Shown here piece after piece: positions 1 through 5,877 of a stretch of DNA of 9,095 nt; positions within the stretch are counted from its first letter, which is position 1; every line of letters begins with the position of its first letter. Under the pieces are notes generated by a model. It was not told where the DNA came from and did not search any database. It was given only the letters and a program-made list of their open reading frames with translations. A program made the translations under genes and the position numbers. The DNA is from Firm-08 sp045541535 (GTDB taxonomy: Bacteria > Bacillota > Clostridia > Oscillospirales > QAKW01), in assembly GCA_045541535.1 (NCBI GenBank), contig JAZQJG010000076.1:1-9095 (forward strand), read 5' to 3'.

Positions 1-16
1 GCAGAATTTTGCCGGA

Positions 17-136
17 GCCGATTTTTGCATCGGCAAGGCATAAAACGCAGCCAATACTTTGTGTATTGGCGAGTATTTTAACACAGCTGAGGTGAAAATC
101 GGCCCGTCAAAATCGGGTTCGGATACTCCTCCGCTG
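17..136 (+). promoter_or_regulatory. Structured leader upstream of the PQ-loop gene (possible cis-regulatory RNA or dispersed intergenic repeat)
   Basis: Seen directly: no supported gene lies in 1-166, but there are several inverted repeats. GCCGAT (17-22) pairs with ATCGGC (29-34). GCCAATAC (50-57) pairs perfectly with GTATTGGC (63-70) around a 5-nt loop. GGCCCG (101-106) pairs with CGGGTT (114-119), including two G-U pairs. CAGCTGAGG (84-92) pairs with CCTCCGCTG (128-136) with one mismatch. The CCTCC at 128-132 is also complementary to the GGAGG Shine-Dalgarno core at 154-158 of the next gene, so two mutually exclusive folds are possible. I recognise no known riboswitch class and find no convincing promoter. 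A 26-codon reading frame is open from the window edge to the stop at 79-81, and I do not call it a gene. Regulation is inference only; a dispersed intergenic repeat is equally likely. Confidence 0.35.
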
Positions 137-166
137 CTTAAGTTGACAATAAAGGAGGGTGTCGTT

Positions 167-451
167 ATGCAATTGTTTGAATTTATAATGCTTTTGTGCT
201 TTGGTGCTTCGTGGCCCATCTCGGTGTACAAAAGTATACGTTCAGGCTCAACCAAGGGAAAAAGTGTGTTCTTTATTATTGCCATCATCATCGGATACAT
301 ATCCGGGATCATAGGCAAGATTCTGAACGATCAGCTTACCTACGTTTTGGTGCTGTATTGCTTAAATCTGTTGGTGGTGTCCGTTGATCTTGTATTGTAT
401 TTCATTAACGGTAAGCGTGAAAAAACCATCATAAAAATGGAGGAAAAATAA
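167..451 (+). CDS. Small three-helix PQ-loop (SemiSWEET-like) membrane protein
   Basis: A 94-residue integral membrane protein with three predicted helices at about residues 3-20, 33-51 and 57-80, and a lysine/glutamate-rich cytoplasmic-type tail. Residues 14-33 (GASWPISVYKS, then SGSTKGKS) match the usual PQ-loop pattern of a proline in helix 1 followed by a basic loop, but the diagnostic Pro-Gln reads Pro-Ile (17-18). Length and topology fit a single three-helix bundle as in SemiSWEETs, which work as dimers and move small sugars. Transport by this protein is not shown. The start at 167 is chosen over an in-frame ATG at 59 because AAAGGAGGG (151-159) sits 7 nt before it and the extra 36 residues overlap the leader hairpins. 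The stop is 1 nt before the next gene, so the two are co-transcribed and probably function together. The gene is visibly more A+T-rich than the sugar operon nearby. Confident of a PQ-loop-like membrane protein; substrate unknown. Confidence 0.72.
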   Translation: MQLFEFIMLLCFGASWPISVYKSIRSGSTKGKSVFFIIAIIIGYISGIIGKILNDQLTYVLVLYCLNLLVVSVDLVLYFINGKREKTIIKMEEK

Positions 452-452
452 T

Positions 453-1007
453 ATGAAAGAGACGGTACGGAAACAGGCTGCGGTGCTGGAAAAGATCAAC
501 GATCTGACGCTCCCGGGAGAAATTGTGCTGTTCGGGTCTACTTATATGGCAAGCTTTCCCATTTACGAGCTGATCAATCGGTGTAAGTTTGAAAACGCTG
601 TGTACAACCGTAGCATCAAAGGGCTGACGGTTTCGGAGGCGTTGGACATCGTGGAGGGTTGTGTGGTAAAGATCAAACCGCACAAGTTGTTTGTGGCCCT
701 TGGAGAGGAAGACGAGGGGGAGCTGAATGCGCCGGAAGCGTATGCCCGCCTTGTTTCTTTGTTTCGTGCACGGTTGCCCGAATGTGAATTGTTTTTGATT
801 GGTTTGACGGGACAGGGGCAGTACGTTGAAAACTTCAATCAAAAGATCAGGGAGCTTTGCGATGGCCGAGCCGTCCGATACGTTGACTTCGGCATCGCCC
901 CTACGACGGGAGTTGCGCAATATAAAGCAAGATTTATGCAACTGAGCCGTTTTTTTTGGAACAAACCCCTGACAATGGGGGACGCCTTTGCCCTTGCAGA
1001 ACTGTAA
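453..1007 (+). CDS. SGNH/GDSL-hydrolase-like protein, probably degenerate
   Basis: A 184-residue soluble protein with an alpha/beta pattern like the SGNH hydrolase fold. The strand ending IVLFGST (24-30) puts Ser29 where the GDS nucleophile would be. Asn52 and Gly57 in the NRSIKGLT segment resemble block II. KLFVALGEED (78-87) lies where block III (GxND) would be, with Glu-Glu replacing the usual residues. NFNQKIRELC (127-136) resembles the helix usually found before the final strand. The block V DxxH that supplies the catalytic Asp and His is absent: the C-terminus reads MQLSRFFWNKPLTMGD with no histidine. If the fold is right, this may be a non-catalytic binding protein or use altered chemistry. 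GGAGG (439-443) lies 9 nt before the ATG, inside the end of the PQ-loop gene. No signal peptide or membrane segment is visible, so it is likely cytoplasmic. The fold call is moderately sure; the function is unknown. Confidence 0.6.
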   Translation: MKETVRKQAAVLEKINDLTLPGEIVLFGSTYMASFPIYELINRCKFENAVYNRSIKGLTVSEALDIVEGCVVKIKPHKLFVALGEEDEGELNAPEAYARLVSLFRARLPECELFLIGLTGQGQYVENFNQKIRELCDGRAVRYVDFGIAPTTGVAQYKARFMQLSRFFWNKPLTMGDAFALAEL

Positions 1008-1011
1008 ATAA

Positions 1012-1046
1012 AACGAGCCGGGAGGAGTTTTTCCTTCCGGCTCGTT
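1012..1046. terminator. Intrinsic terminator between convergent units
   Basis: A 15-bp stem (1012-1026 with 1032-1046, one G-U pair at 1022/1036) closes on a GTTTT loop (1027-1031). Read on the - strand, the stem is followed by TTTATTT (1012 down to 1006), so it best serves the sugar operon whose last stop is at 1086. Read on the + strand the downstream tract is T-poor (TTCAGCTTGTC), so termination of the SGNH-like unit here is plausible but weaker. Confidence 0.8.
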
Positions 1047-1085
1047 CAGCTTGTCAAAAAATTCGGTTCATTACATCGTGGGAGG

Positions 1086-1916
1086 TTATTTGTTGCCGGA
1101 GAAAACGGCAATGGCCTTTTTCACGTCCTCTTGCATGGCCGCTTCGGCATCCAGCAGAGCGTCGTGGAACTGGGCGTAGTCCTTGCCGGAGATGGCCGCG
1201 CCGCCTGCCTTTGCCATATAGGTATAATAGTTTACCTTGCGCACGCCTCTGCGGATGACCTCTTTATAATCCTCGTGGCTGACGCCGCTACCGCCGTGCA
1301 TTACGATGGGCACGGGGATGAGCGCGCGGATTTTGGACAGCCGTTCAAAGTCCAGCTTGGGGGTGTCCTTGTAAAAGCCGTGGGCGGTGCCGAAGGCGCA
1401 GGCCAGGGCATCGACGCCGGTGGCCTTTACGAAAGCGGCGGCCTCGTCGGGATCGGTGTAGATGGAGCTGTCACCGGTGCCGCCACCCTCTCTGGCGCCC
1501 ATGGAGCCGATCTCGGCCTCTACCGAAGCGCCGTACTTTTTGGCCTCGGCCACGGCAAGACGGGTGTTTTCGGTATTTTCCCCGGTGGGCAGGGTGGAGC
1601 CGTCGTACATCACCGAGGTAAAGCCCAGGGCCAGACCCCGTTTTACGTAGTCAAGGTCGGTGCCGTGGTCCAGATGGACGCACACCGGCACGGTGGCCCG
1701 TTTGGCGTAAAACAGCATCATGGGCGCCACCTCTTCCATGGTGCACAGCCCCATTTCCTCATGGACCTGGGCGTGCATCAGGATGACCGGCTGACCGGCC
1801 TGCTCGGCGGCGGCGATCACCGCCCGGGCGGCGCTCATATTGGGGGTATTAAAGGAGCCGATGGCAATCTTCTTTTCCTCGGCGATCTTCAAAATTTCCG
1901 TTAAATTTACCAGCAT
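1086..1916 (-). CDS. Class II (zinc) ketose-bisphosphate aldolase, FBA/tagatose-aldolase family
   Basis: A 276-residue cytoplasmic aldolase of the family that includes fructose-1,6-bisphosphate, tagatose-bisphosphate and IolJ-type aldolases. It should cleave a ketose phosphate to dihydroxyacetone phosphate plus an aldehyde using Zn2+. Motifs in order: HLDHG (81-85; Asp83 acid/base, His84 metal ligand), YDGSTLP (104-110), VEAEIGSMG (132-140), GTAHG (176-180; His179 metal ligand), MHGGSG (206-211; His207 metal ligand and phosphate-binding Gly-Gly-Ser). The later phosphate/substrate segment reads KVNYYTY (227-233): Asn229 is kept, but the acidic residue of NIDTD/NVATE versions is replaced by aromatic residues, which hints at a different substrate. 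Start at ATG 1916: AGGAGAA (1930-1924) lies 7 nt upstream. An in-frame TTG at 1934 has no such site. The gene starts 1 nt after the stop of the DUF4432 gene and is last in the operon. Family sure; substrate unassigned. Confidence 0.9.
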   Translation of the reverse strand: MLVNLTEILKIAEEKKIAIGSFNTPNMSAARAVIAAAEQAGQPVILMHAQVHEEMGLCTMEEVAPMMLFYAKRATVPVCVHLDHGTDLDYVKRGLALGFTSVMYDGSTLPTGENTENTRLAVAEAKKYGASVEAEIGSMGAREGGGTGDSSIYTDPDEAAAFVKATGVDALACAFGTAHGFYKDTPKLDFERLSKIRALIPVPIVMHGGSGVSHEDYKEVIRRGVRKVNYYTYMAKAGGAAISGKDYAQFHDALLDAEAAMQEDVKKAIAVFSGNK

Positions 1917-1917
1917 A

Positions 1918-2907
1918 TCAAAATTCTCCTTCAAATTCCTTGCCCGTCACAAAGCGGAAGGACAGGGTGGTGGTTTTGCTTTCCTCGGGGGCTAAAAATT
2001 GCAGGCGTCCCTCTTTGCGTAACACGTCTCTGCCGTCGGGGGTGCAGTTACCGGGCTCCAGTCCCAGCACGTAGTCCCCTTTGCCCATCATTTTCCATTG
2101 GGTAAAGCAGGGGAGCTCTTCTTTGTTATAGGAGAACACCACGCCCTTGCCGATGCGGGGGCTGAAGATACCCACCTTGGCAGGCGTGCCCTTTACGTCG
2201 TAATAATAGCAACGCTCGGTAAAGGCGGCCGTGGGCTTTTCCATCTGTAGGGCGGTATCCATATATTGGGCCGCCTCGCCGTCCCGGGGGGCGACGGAAT
2301 GATGGGGAATGCGTACCACGCTGTCCTCATCCAACAGAGGATAGCCCATATTGCAATGATACATAATCATATAGGGACTTTCGGTATCCGCCAGGTTAGT
2401 CACGGTGTCGCTGACGGAAAAACAGTTTTCGGTGTAGGAAAAGCGGTAGGTGCGTTCCATTACCAGCTTGCGTCCGAAGAGTCGGGCGTCGGTGACGGAA
2501 AGCCGTACCGTCAGCCCCTTTTCATCCTCCTCAATGCCCCGCAACAGGGCGGGGGTGTTGGAGACGGTACCGTGGAGCGGAAGCTCTTCCCCCTCGTCGG
2601 TGCAGGGACTGCCCACGGCGGTCAGCCCGCAGGTGGTGAAAAAGCCGGCGGTAAAGGATTTTAAAAATCCGGCGCCCTTGTCGTCATAATAGGCGGGGGA
2701 CACGTAGCCGCAGGGGGCAAAATAGCCCATATTATCTCCCGTATAGCTCAGGCGGGAAATATCACCGCACCGATCCACCGAGATCCACGCTTCCAGCCCC
2801 AGACCGTTGCGCACGCACAACAGGGTCATTCCTTTTCCCTTGCCCTCCTGCAGCTGATATTGCTCCGCGCCGCGGATCTGCAGGGGATTGCCCAGATATT
2901 CTTTCAT
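1918..2907 (-). CDS. DUF4432 family protein (galactose-mutarotase-like fold, sugar epimerase/mutarotase-like)
   Basis: A 329-residue protein matching the DUF4432 branch of the aldose 1-epimerase superfamily. Recognisable segments: ISVDRCGDIS (42-51), GFFTTCGLTAVG (88-99), LPLHGTVSNTPA (109-120), MYHCNMGYPLL (182-192), FTQWKMMG (268-275) and LEPGNCTPDGR (283-293). His112, His184 and Glu284 are the best candidates for the histidines and glutamate used by mutarotases; this is by analogy with galactose mutarotase, not an alignment. No signal peptide, so cytoplasmic. Members of this family typically sit in sugar-catabolic operons and are poorly characterised. Its ATG overlaps the TGA of the upstream kinase gene (ATGA, 2907-2904), so translation is probably coupled. 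The ribosome site AAGGGG (2921-2916) is weak, consistent with coupling. Likely role: interconverting or binding the anomer fed to the isomerase (inference). Confidence 0.85.
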   Translation of the reverse strand: MKEYLGNPLQIRGAEQYQLQEGKGKGMTLLCVRNGLGLEAWISVDRCGDISRLSYTGDNMGYFAPCGYVSPAYYDDKGAGFLKSFTAGFFTTCGLTAVGSPCTDEGEELPLHGTVSNTPALLRGIEEDEKGLTVRLSVTDARLFGRKLVMERTYRFSYTENCFSVSDTVTNLADTESPYMIMYHCNMGYPLLDEDSVVRIPHHSVAPRDGEAAQYMDTALQMEKPTAAFTERCYYYDVKGTPAKVGIFSPRIGKGVVFSYNKEELPCFTQWKMMGKGDYVLGLEPGNCTPDGRDVLRKEGRLQFLAPEESKTTTLSFRFVTGKEFEGEF

Positions 2908-4364
2908 TGTTCCAACCCCTTTACGGCCTTGTACAGACCGGTGTATTTTTTGTACAGCGCGGCATAGGCGGCGCTGTGTGCTTCATTGGGTGTAAACACC
3001 TTGCGTTCGGTGACCATTTTGGCCACCGTATCGGCCAGATCCTCATAGGCGCCCACGGCTACACCCGTCAGGGCGGCGGTGCCGGCGGCACCCACCTCTT
3101 TGCAGGAAAGGGCGACGATGCGGGTGTTCAAAATATCTGCCTTGATCTGTAGCCAGATATCGCTGTTGGCGCCGCCACCGGTGGCCCGCAGCTCTTTGGG
3201 GGCGGGGATCTGGGCGCCTAAGGTGTTAAAGTTTAACAGCATTTCATAGCTGGTACCCTCCATCAACGCCTTGTAGAAATCGTATTTGTTCGTTTCCAGC
3301 GTCACCCCCACAAAGGCCGCCTTGGCGGCGTTGTCCATATATGGGGTGGCGGCCCCTGCAAAGTGGGGCAGTACCAAAATGCCGGTGGGACCCTCGGGCA
3401 CGCCGGCGTCCATCTTGGCGTAAAAATCCTTGCTGTCGGGATCAAAGGTGTCCTTAAACCATTTGATGGTGGCCCCTCCCGTAAAGGAGAAGGCATAGCA
3501 AGCGTATTTGTCCCCGGGGTAGGGCACTACTGAATAGCCGCCCTCGTAAAAGGACAGGTCGGTGGGCTTTTCGGAGAGCACCACGGGGATGCATTCCACC
3601 GTGCCGGTGCCGTCCATGGCCTGCTCGGGGGTGAACACGCCGGCGCCGATCATACCGGCGATCTGATCGTGAAAACCGTTGACCACGGTAATATCATAGT
3701 CGATGCCCAGCATTACCTTAAGCTCGGGACGCAGCGTCCCTGCCACCGTGCCGGGGGCAACGGGACGGGAGAGCAGTGCCTTATCAATGCCGGCCGCCTG
3801 TAGGGCCTCGTCCATCCAGCATTTTTGCTCAATGTCAAAGGCACCGGTGCGAGCGGCTAAACCATCATTGATCTGCGCTTTGCCGGTGAGGGTGTAGACG
3901 ACAAAATCCTCGCCCAAAAGCATCCGCTTGCACCCAGCAAACAGCTCGGGACGGTGATTTTTTAGCCACATCATTTTGGGCAGACTGTACATAGAGTGGG
4001 GTTTTACACCGGTGGTGAGGGTCAGGCGCGCCTTTCCCACCTTGCGGCACAGCTCCTCGCACTCCTCTTCCCCGCGGGGGTCGGTGTACAGCATGGCGGG
4101 GGCCAGTATATTGTCTTGCTCGTCCAGCATTACAAAGCTCTCGCCAAAACTGGTTACGCCCAAGGCATCAATCTTATATTCCTGCACGGCTTTTTTCAGC
4201 AGGGTCAAAACACCTTTTTTAACGTCTGCAAAATCAATTTCGTGCTGCCCGCCCTGATGATGGGCGGGATATTCGTTATAATAGGTGGACAACAGCTCGG
4301 CCTTGTCGTTGTACAAAACAATCTTACAGCCGGTGGTGCCCACGTCTAAGCCTGCGATGATCAT
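2904..4364 (-). CDS. FGGY-family carbohydrate kinase (xylulokinase-like)
   Basis: A 486-residue, full-length FGGY kinase with an actin-like ATPase fold, expected to phosphorylate a ketose at a terminal hydroxyl using ATP. Seen: N-terminal phosphate-1 loop GLDVGTTGCK (5-14), MLYTDPR (91-97), SLPKMMWLKNHRPE (127-140, very like xylulokinases), GFHDQIAG (230-237; Asp233 the likely catalytic base), DGTGTVE (251-257), TGGATIKWF (295-303), PHFAGAATPYMDN (333-345), and the adenosine-binding GGGAN (396-400) followed by GAAGTAALTG (425-434). The start at 4364 lies 3 nt after the isomerase stop, with GAGGG (4376-4372) 7 nt upstream. The 3' end overlaps the DUF4432 gene by 4 nt. FGGY substrates (xylulose, ribulose, fuculose, rhamnulose, glycerol and others) cannot be told apart from motifs. 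If the downstream aldolase acts on the product, phosphorylation at C1 of the ketose would be the simplest fit (inference). Confidence 0.9.
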   Translation of the reverse strand: MIIAGLDVGTTGCKIVLYNDKAELLSTYYNEYPAHHQGGQHEIDFADVKKGVLTLLKKAVQEYKIDALGVTSFGESFVMLDEQDNILAPAMLYTDPRGEEECEELCRKVGKARLTLTTGVKPHSMYSLPKMMWLKNHRPELFAGCKRMLLGEDFVVYTLTGKAQINDGLAARTGAFDIEQKCWMDEALQAAGIDKALLSRPVAPGTVAGTLRPELKVMLGIDYDITVVNGFHDQIAGMIGAGVFTPEQAMDGTGTVECIPVVLSEKPTDLSFYEGGYSVVPYPGDKYACYAFSFTGGATIKWFKDTFDPDSKDFYAKMDAGVPEGPTGILVLPHFAGAATPYMDNAAKAAFVGVTLETNKYDFYKALMEGTSYEMLLNFNTLGAQIPAPKELRATGGGANSDIWLQIKADILNTRIVALSCKEVGAAGTAALTGVAVGAYEDLADTVAKMVTERKVFTPNEAHSAAYAALYKKYTGLYKAVKGLEQ

Positions 4365-4367
4365 TTC

Positions 4368-5771
4368 TTAACCCTCAATGCTGACCACGTCATAGTGGAG
4401 ATAGTACTGAAAGGCTTCTTCCAGAATGTCCTTCACGTGACCGTTGGCCACGGTGGTGTGGTGCTTAAAGCCGCCACGGGCCAGACGGATCAACTTATCC
4501 TGCAGATGGTCGATCTTGGCCACGCCGCCGCAACCGAAAAATTCATTTTCGATCTCGTCCTCGGTAAATTCACCTTCGCTGAAGTAAATGGTGATCTTGC
4601 CGTCCTCGGTCTTGCAGTTGGAGAAGGTCATGGGGAAGGCAGCAATGCGGCCTTCGTTGGTGCCCCAGCCACTGCCGGGATCGGTCTTGTCAAACATCTT
4701 GTGAGAGGTCAGGGTGCCTTTGGCCTTCATCAGCTTTTGGGCGGTGGAGCCGCAATGGAAGAGAATCACCTTGTCGGGATCCTCGCCGTAGTTGTTGTTC
4801 CAGTCCAGACAGGCGGCGGGACCCTCGGTGGCCAGATGCAACGCTCTCATGGTGATGGCGGAGCACATATCGATCTCGCAGGAGGCGGCGATACCCCGAT
4901 CGTTGAGCTCACTGAGCAATACGCAGGGGCAGACCCGCAGATAGGTCTCCATCTCGTTCCAGCAGCGCAGGGTGACGGCGTCCAGATGGTAGGTCTCAAT
5001 ATATTCGTCCACCACCACGCCGATCTTGGCCAGCATCAGCTTTTTGTCCTCGGGTACACGGGTAAAGTCGGTGTAGTTTTCCAAAACCGCTTTTTTGGCC
5101 AATACCTTGGGATCGTTGTCCTCCTTGGCGCGTACGAACTCAAAGAGCTCTGAGAGATCAAAGCTTTCTACGGTGATGCCGTGACGTTGCATGGTGATCT
5201 CGTCAAACCGCACCGTCTTAAAGGCGGTGGTACGGGCGCCGATACAACCGATGGTAAAGCGCTTCATACCGTTCACCACCCGACAAATGGCGGCAAAATC
5301 GTGGAGATTTTGGGCAAAAGCGGGGGAGAGGGGATGGACCACGTGGGGCTTGAGCACGGTGTAGGGAATGCGGCATTGCTCAAAAACGTCGGTTACGGAG
5401 AATTTACCGCAATAGGCGTCTCTGCGGTGCTTAAAGTCCATTTTGCCGATCTCGTCGGGATAGGCCTGCATCAAAATGGGTACCCCTGCATCCTGCAGGG
5501 CGGTCATGGCGCCGTTCTCATCCACAAAGATGGGCATACACAGGATCACGCCGTCGTATTCGCCCTCATGGCTCTTGAGCCACTTGGCATACAGCCGGCC
5601 CTCGTCTCTGGTTTCCACTGCGCCGTAACGGGTGGCTTCCTTGTCCATAATGAGATAATCATAGCCCGCCTCGGTCACGGCTTTCACCATATCCTCTCTG
5701 GCGCCCTCGATCAGCTCGGCGGGCATAAACCCGCGGTTTCCGAAGTATAAAGCAAAGGTCGTTTTTTTCAT
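4368..5771 (-). CDS. L-fucose/L-arabinose isomerase family protein (aldose-ketose isomerase)
   Basis: A 467-residue cytoplasmic isomerase that should interconvert an aldose and its ketose using a divalent metal such as Mn2+. The family's metal-binding residues are visible: Glu299 in SCEIDM, Asp323 in CLDWNNNYG, and a histidine in FKHHTT (His437 or His438). Glu299 and Asp323 are 24 residues apart, the same spacing as Glu337 and Asp361 in E. coli FucI. The DWNNNYGEDPDKVILFHCGS stretch (323-342) is also typical. The protein is much shorter than E. coli FucI (591 aa) and close to the compact 460-480 aa Clostridia/Thermotoga-type members, so the name L-fucose isomerase would be an over-call. Start at ATG 5771: GGAGGTG (5784-5778) lies 6 nt upstream. 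A TTG at 5786 falls at the edge of that site and is rejected. First gene of the operon, divergent from the PocR-AraC regulator. Confidence 0.85.
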   Translation of the reverse strand: MKKTTFALYFGNRGFMPAELIEGAREDMVKAVTEAGYDYLIMDKEATRYGAVETRDEGRLYAKWLKSHEGEYDGVILCMPIFVDENGAMTALQDAGVPILMQAYPDEIGKMDFKHRRDAYCGKFSVTDVFEQCRIPYTVLKPHVVHPLSPAFAQNLHDFAAICRVVNGMKRFTIGCIGARTTAFKTVRFDEITMQRHGITVESFDLSELFEFVRAKEDNDPKVLAKKAVLENYTDFTRVPEDKKLMLAKIGVVVDEYIETYHLDAVTLRCWNEMETYLRVCPCVLLSELNDRGIAASCEIDMCSAITMRALHLATEGPAACLDWNNNYGEDPDKVILFHCGSTAQKLMKAKGTLTSHKMFDKTDPGSGWGTNEGRIAAFPMTFSNCKTEDGKITIYFSEGEFTEDEIENEFFGCGGVAKIDHLQDKLIRLARGGFKHHTTVANGHVKDILEEAFQYYLHYDVVSIEG

Positions 5772-5795
5772 AAGATACACCTCCAAAATTTATAC

Positions 5796-5824
5796 TTCCA
5801 TTTTATAAAAAGTGCTGGTATAAT
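5796..5824 (+). promoter_or_regulatory. Promoter of the PocR-AraC regulator gene
   Basis: A perfect TATAAT (5819-5824) with the extended -10 element TGG just before it (5816-5818). A weak -35 match, TTCCAT (5796-5801), lies 17 nt upstream. Transcription would start near 5831, leaving a leader of about 47 nt containing GGAAGGA (5862-5868), 9 nt before the ATG at 5878. The -10 lies in one arm of the inverted repeat at 5818-5841. Confidence 0.6.
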
Positions 5825-5841
5825 AATAGTTAATATTATAC
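5818..5841. promoter_or_regulatory. Inverted repeat spanning both divergent -10 boxes (candidate operator)
   Basis: GTATAATA (5818-5825) and TATTATAC (5834-5841) form a perfect 8-bp inverted repeat around an 8-nt A/T centre. Each arm contains the TATAAT of one divergent promoter. A second, looser pair, CCATTTT (5798-5804) and AAAATGG (5844-5850), flanks it. The symmetry may be an operator or just two facing -10 boxes. AraC proteins more often bind direct repeats, so a second regulator is possible. Confidence 0.35.
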
Positions 5842-5863
5842 TAAAAATGGTAAATTTGTACGG
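5835..5863 (-). promoter_or_regulatory. Promoter of the sugar-catabolic operon (activator-type)
   Basis: On the - strand a perfect TATAAT occupies 5840-5835. At 17-nt spacing the -35 position reads CCGTAC (5863-5858), a very poor match to TTGACA. A strong -10 with no usable -35 is what an AraC-type activated promoter often shows. The start would fall near 5828, about 57 nt before the isomerase ATG at 5771. Its -10 is the mirror arm of the regulator's -10. Confidence 0.45.
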
Positions 5864-5877
5864 AAGGACGGATTTTT

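Noticed and set aside
59..166. Upstream ATG extending the PQ-loop protein by 36 residues
   Set aside because: It lies in the loop of the 50-70 hairpin without a good ribosome site, and the extension is hydrophilic and unlike the family. The ATG at 167 follows a strong AAAGGAGGG.
143..171. Perfect TTGACA at 143-148 as a -35 box
   Set aside because: At 17-nt spacing the -10 position is TATGCA across the start codon of the PQ-loop gene, so it could not make that gene's mRNA and has a poor -10.
429..941. 170-codon - strand frame opposite the SGNH-like gene
   Set aside because: It overlaps a gene with a good ribosome site and family-like motifs, and its own translation shows no domain or membrane pattern and no start signal.
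1131..1904. 257-codon + strand frame opposite the aldolase
   Set aside because: Shadow of the aldolase reading frame: Gly/His/Val-rich translation, no start signal, no recognisable motif.
4395..5750. Two long + strand frames (4395-5153 and 5181-5750) opposite the isomerase
   Set aside because: Both are mirror-frame shadows of the isomerase gene, with no ribosome binding sites and no recognisable protein features.
4368..5771. Naming the isomerase and kinase fucI and fucK
   Set aside because: The isomerase is over 100 residues shorter than E. coli FucI, the kinase is closer to xylulokinase in its motifs, and the aldolase is not FucA. The sequence supports families only, not the fucose substrate.
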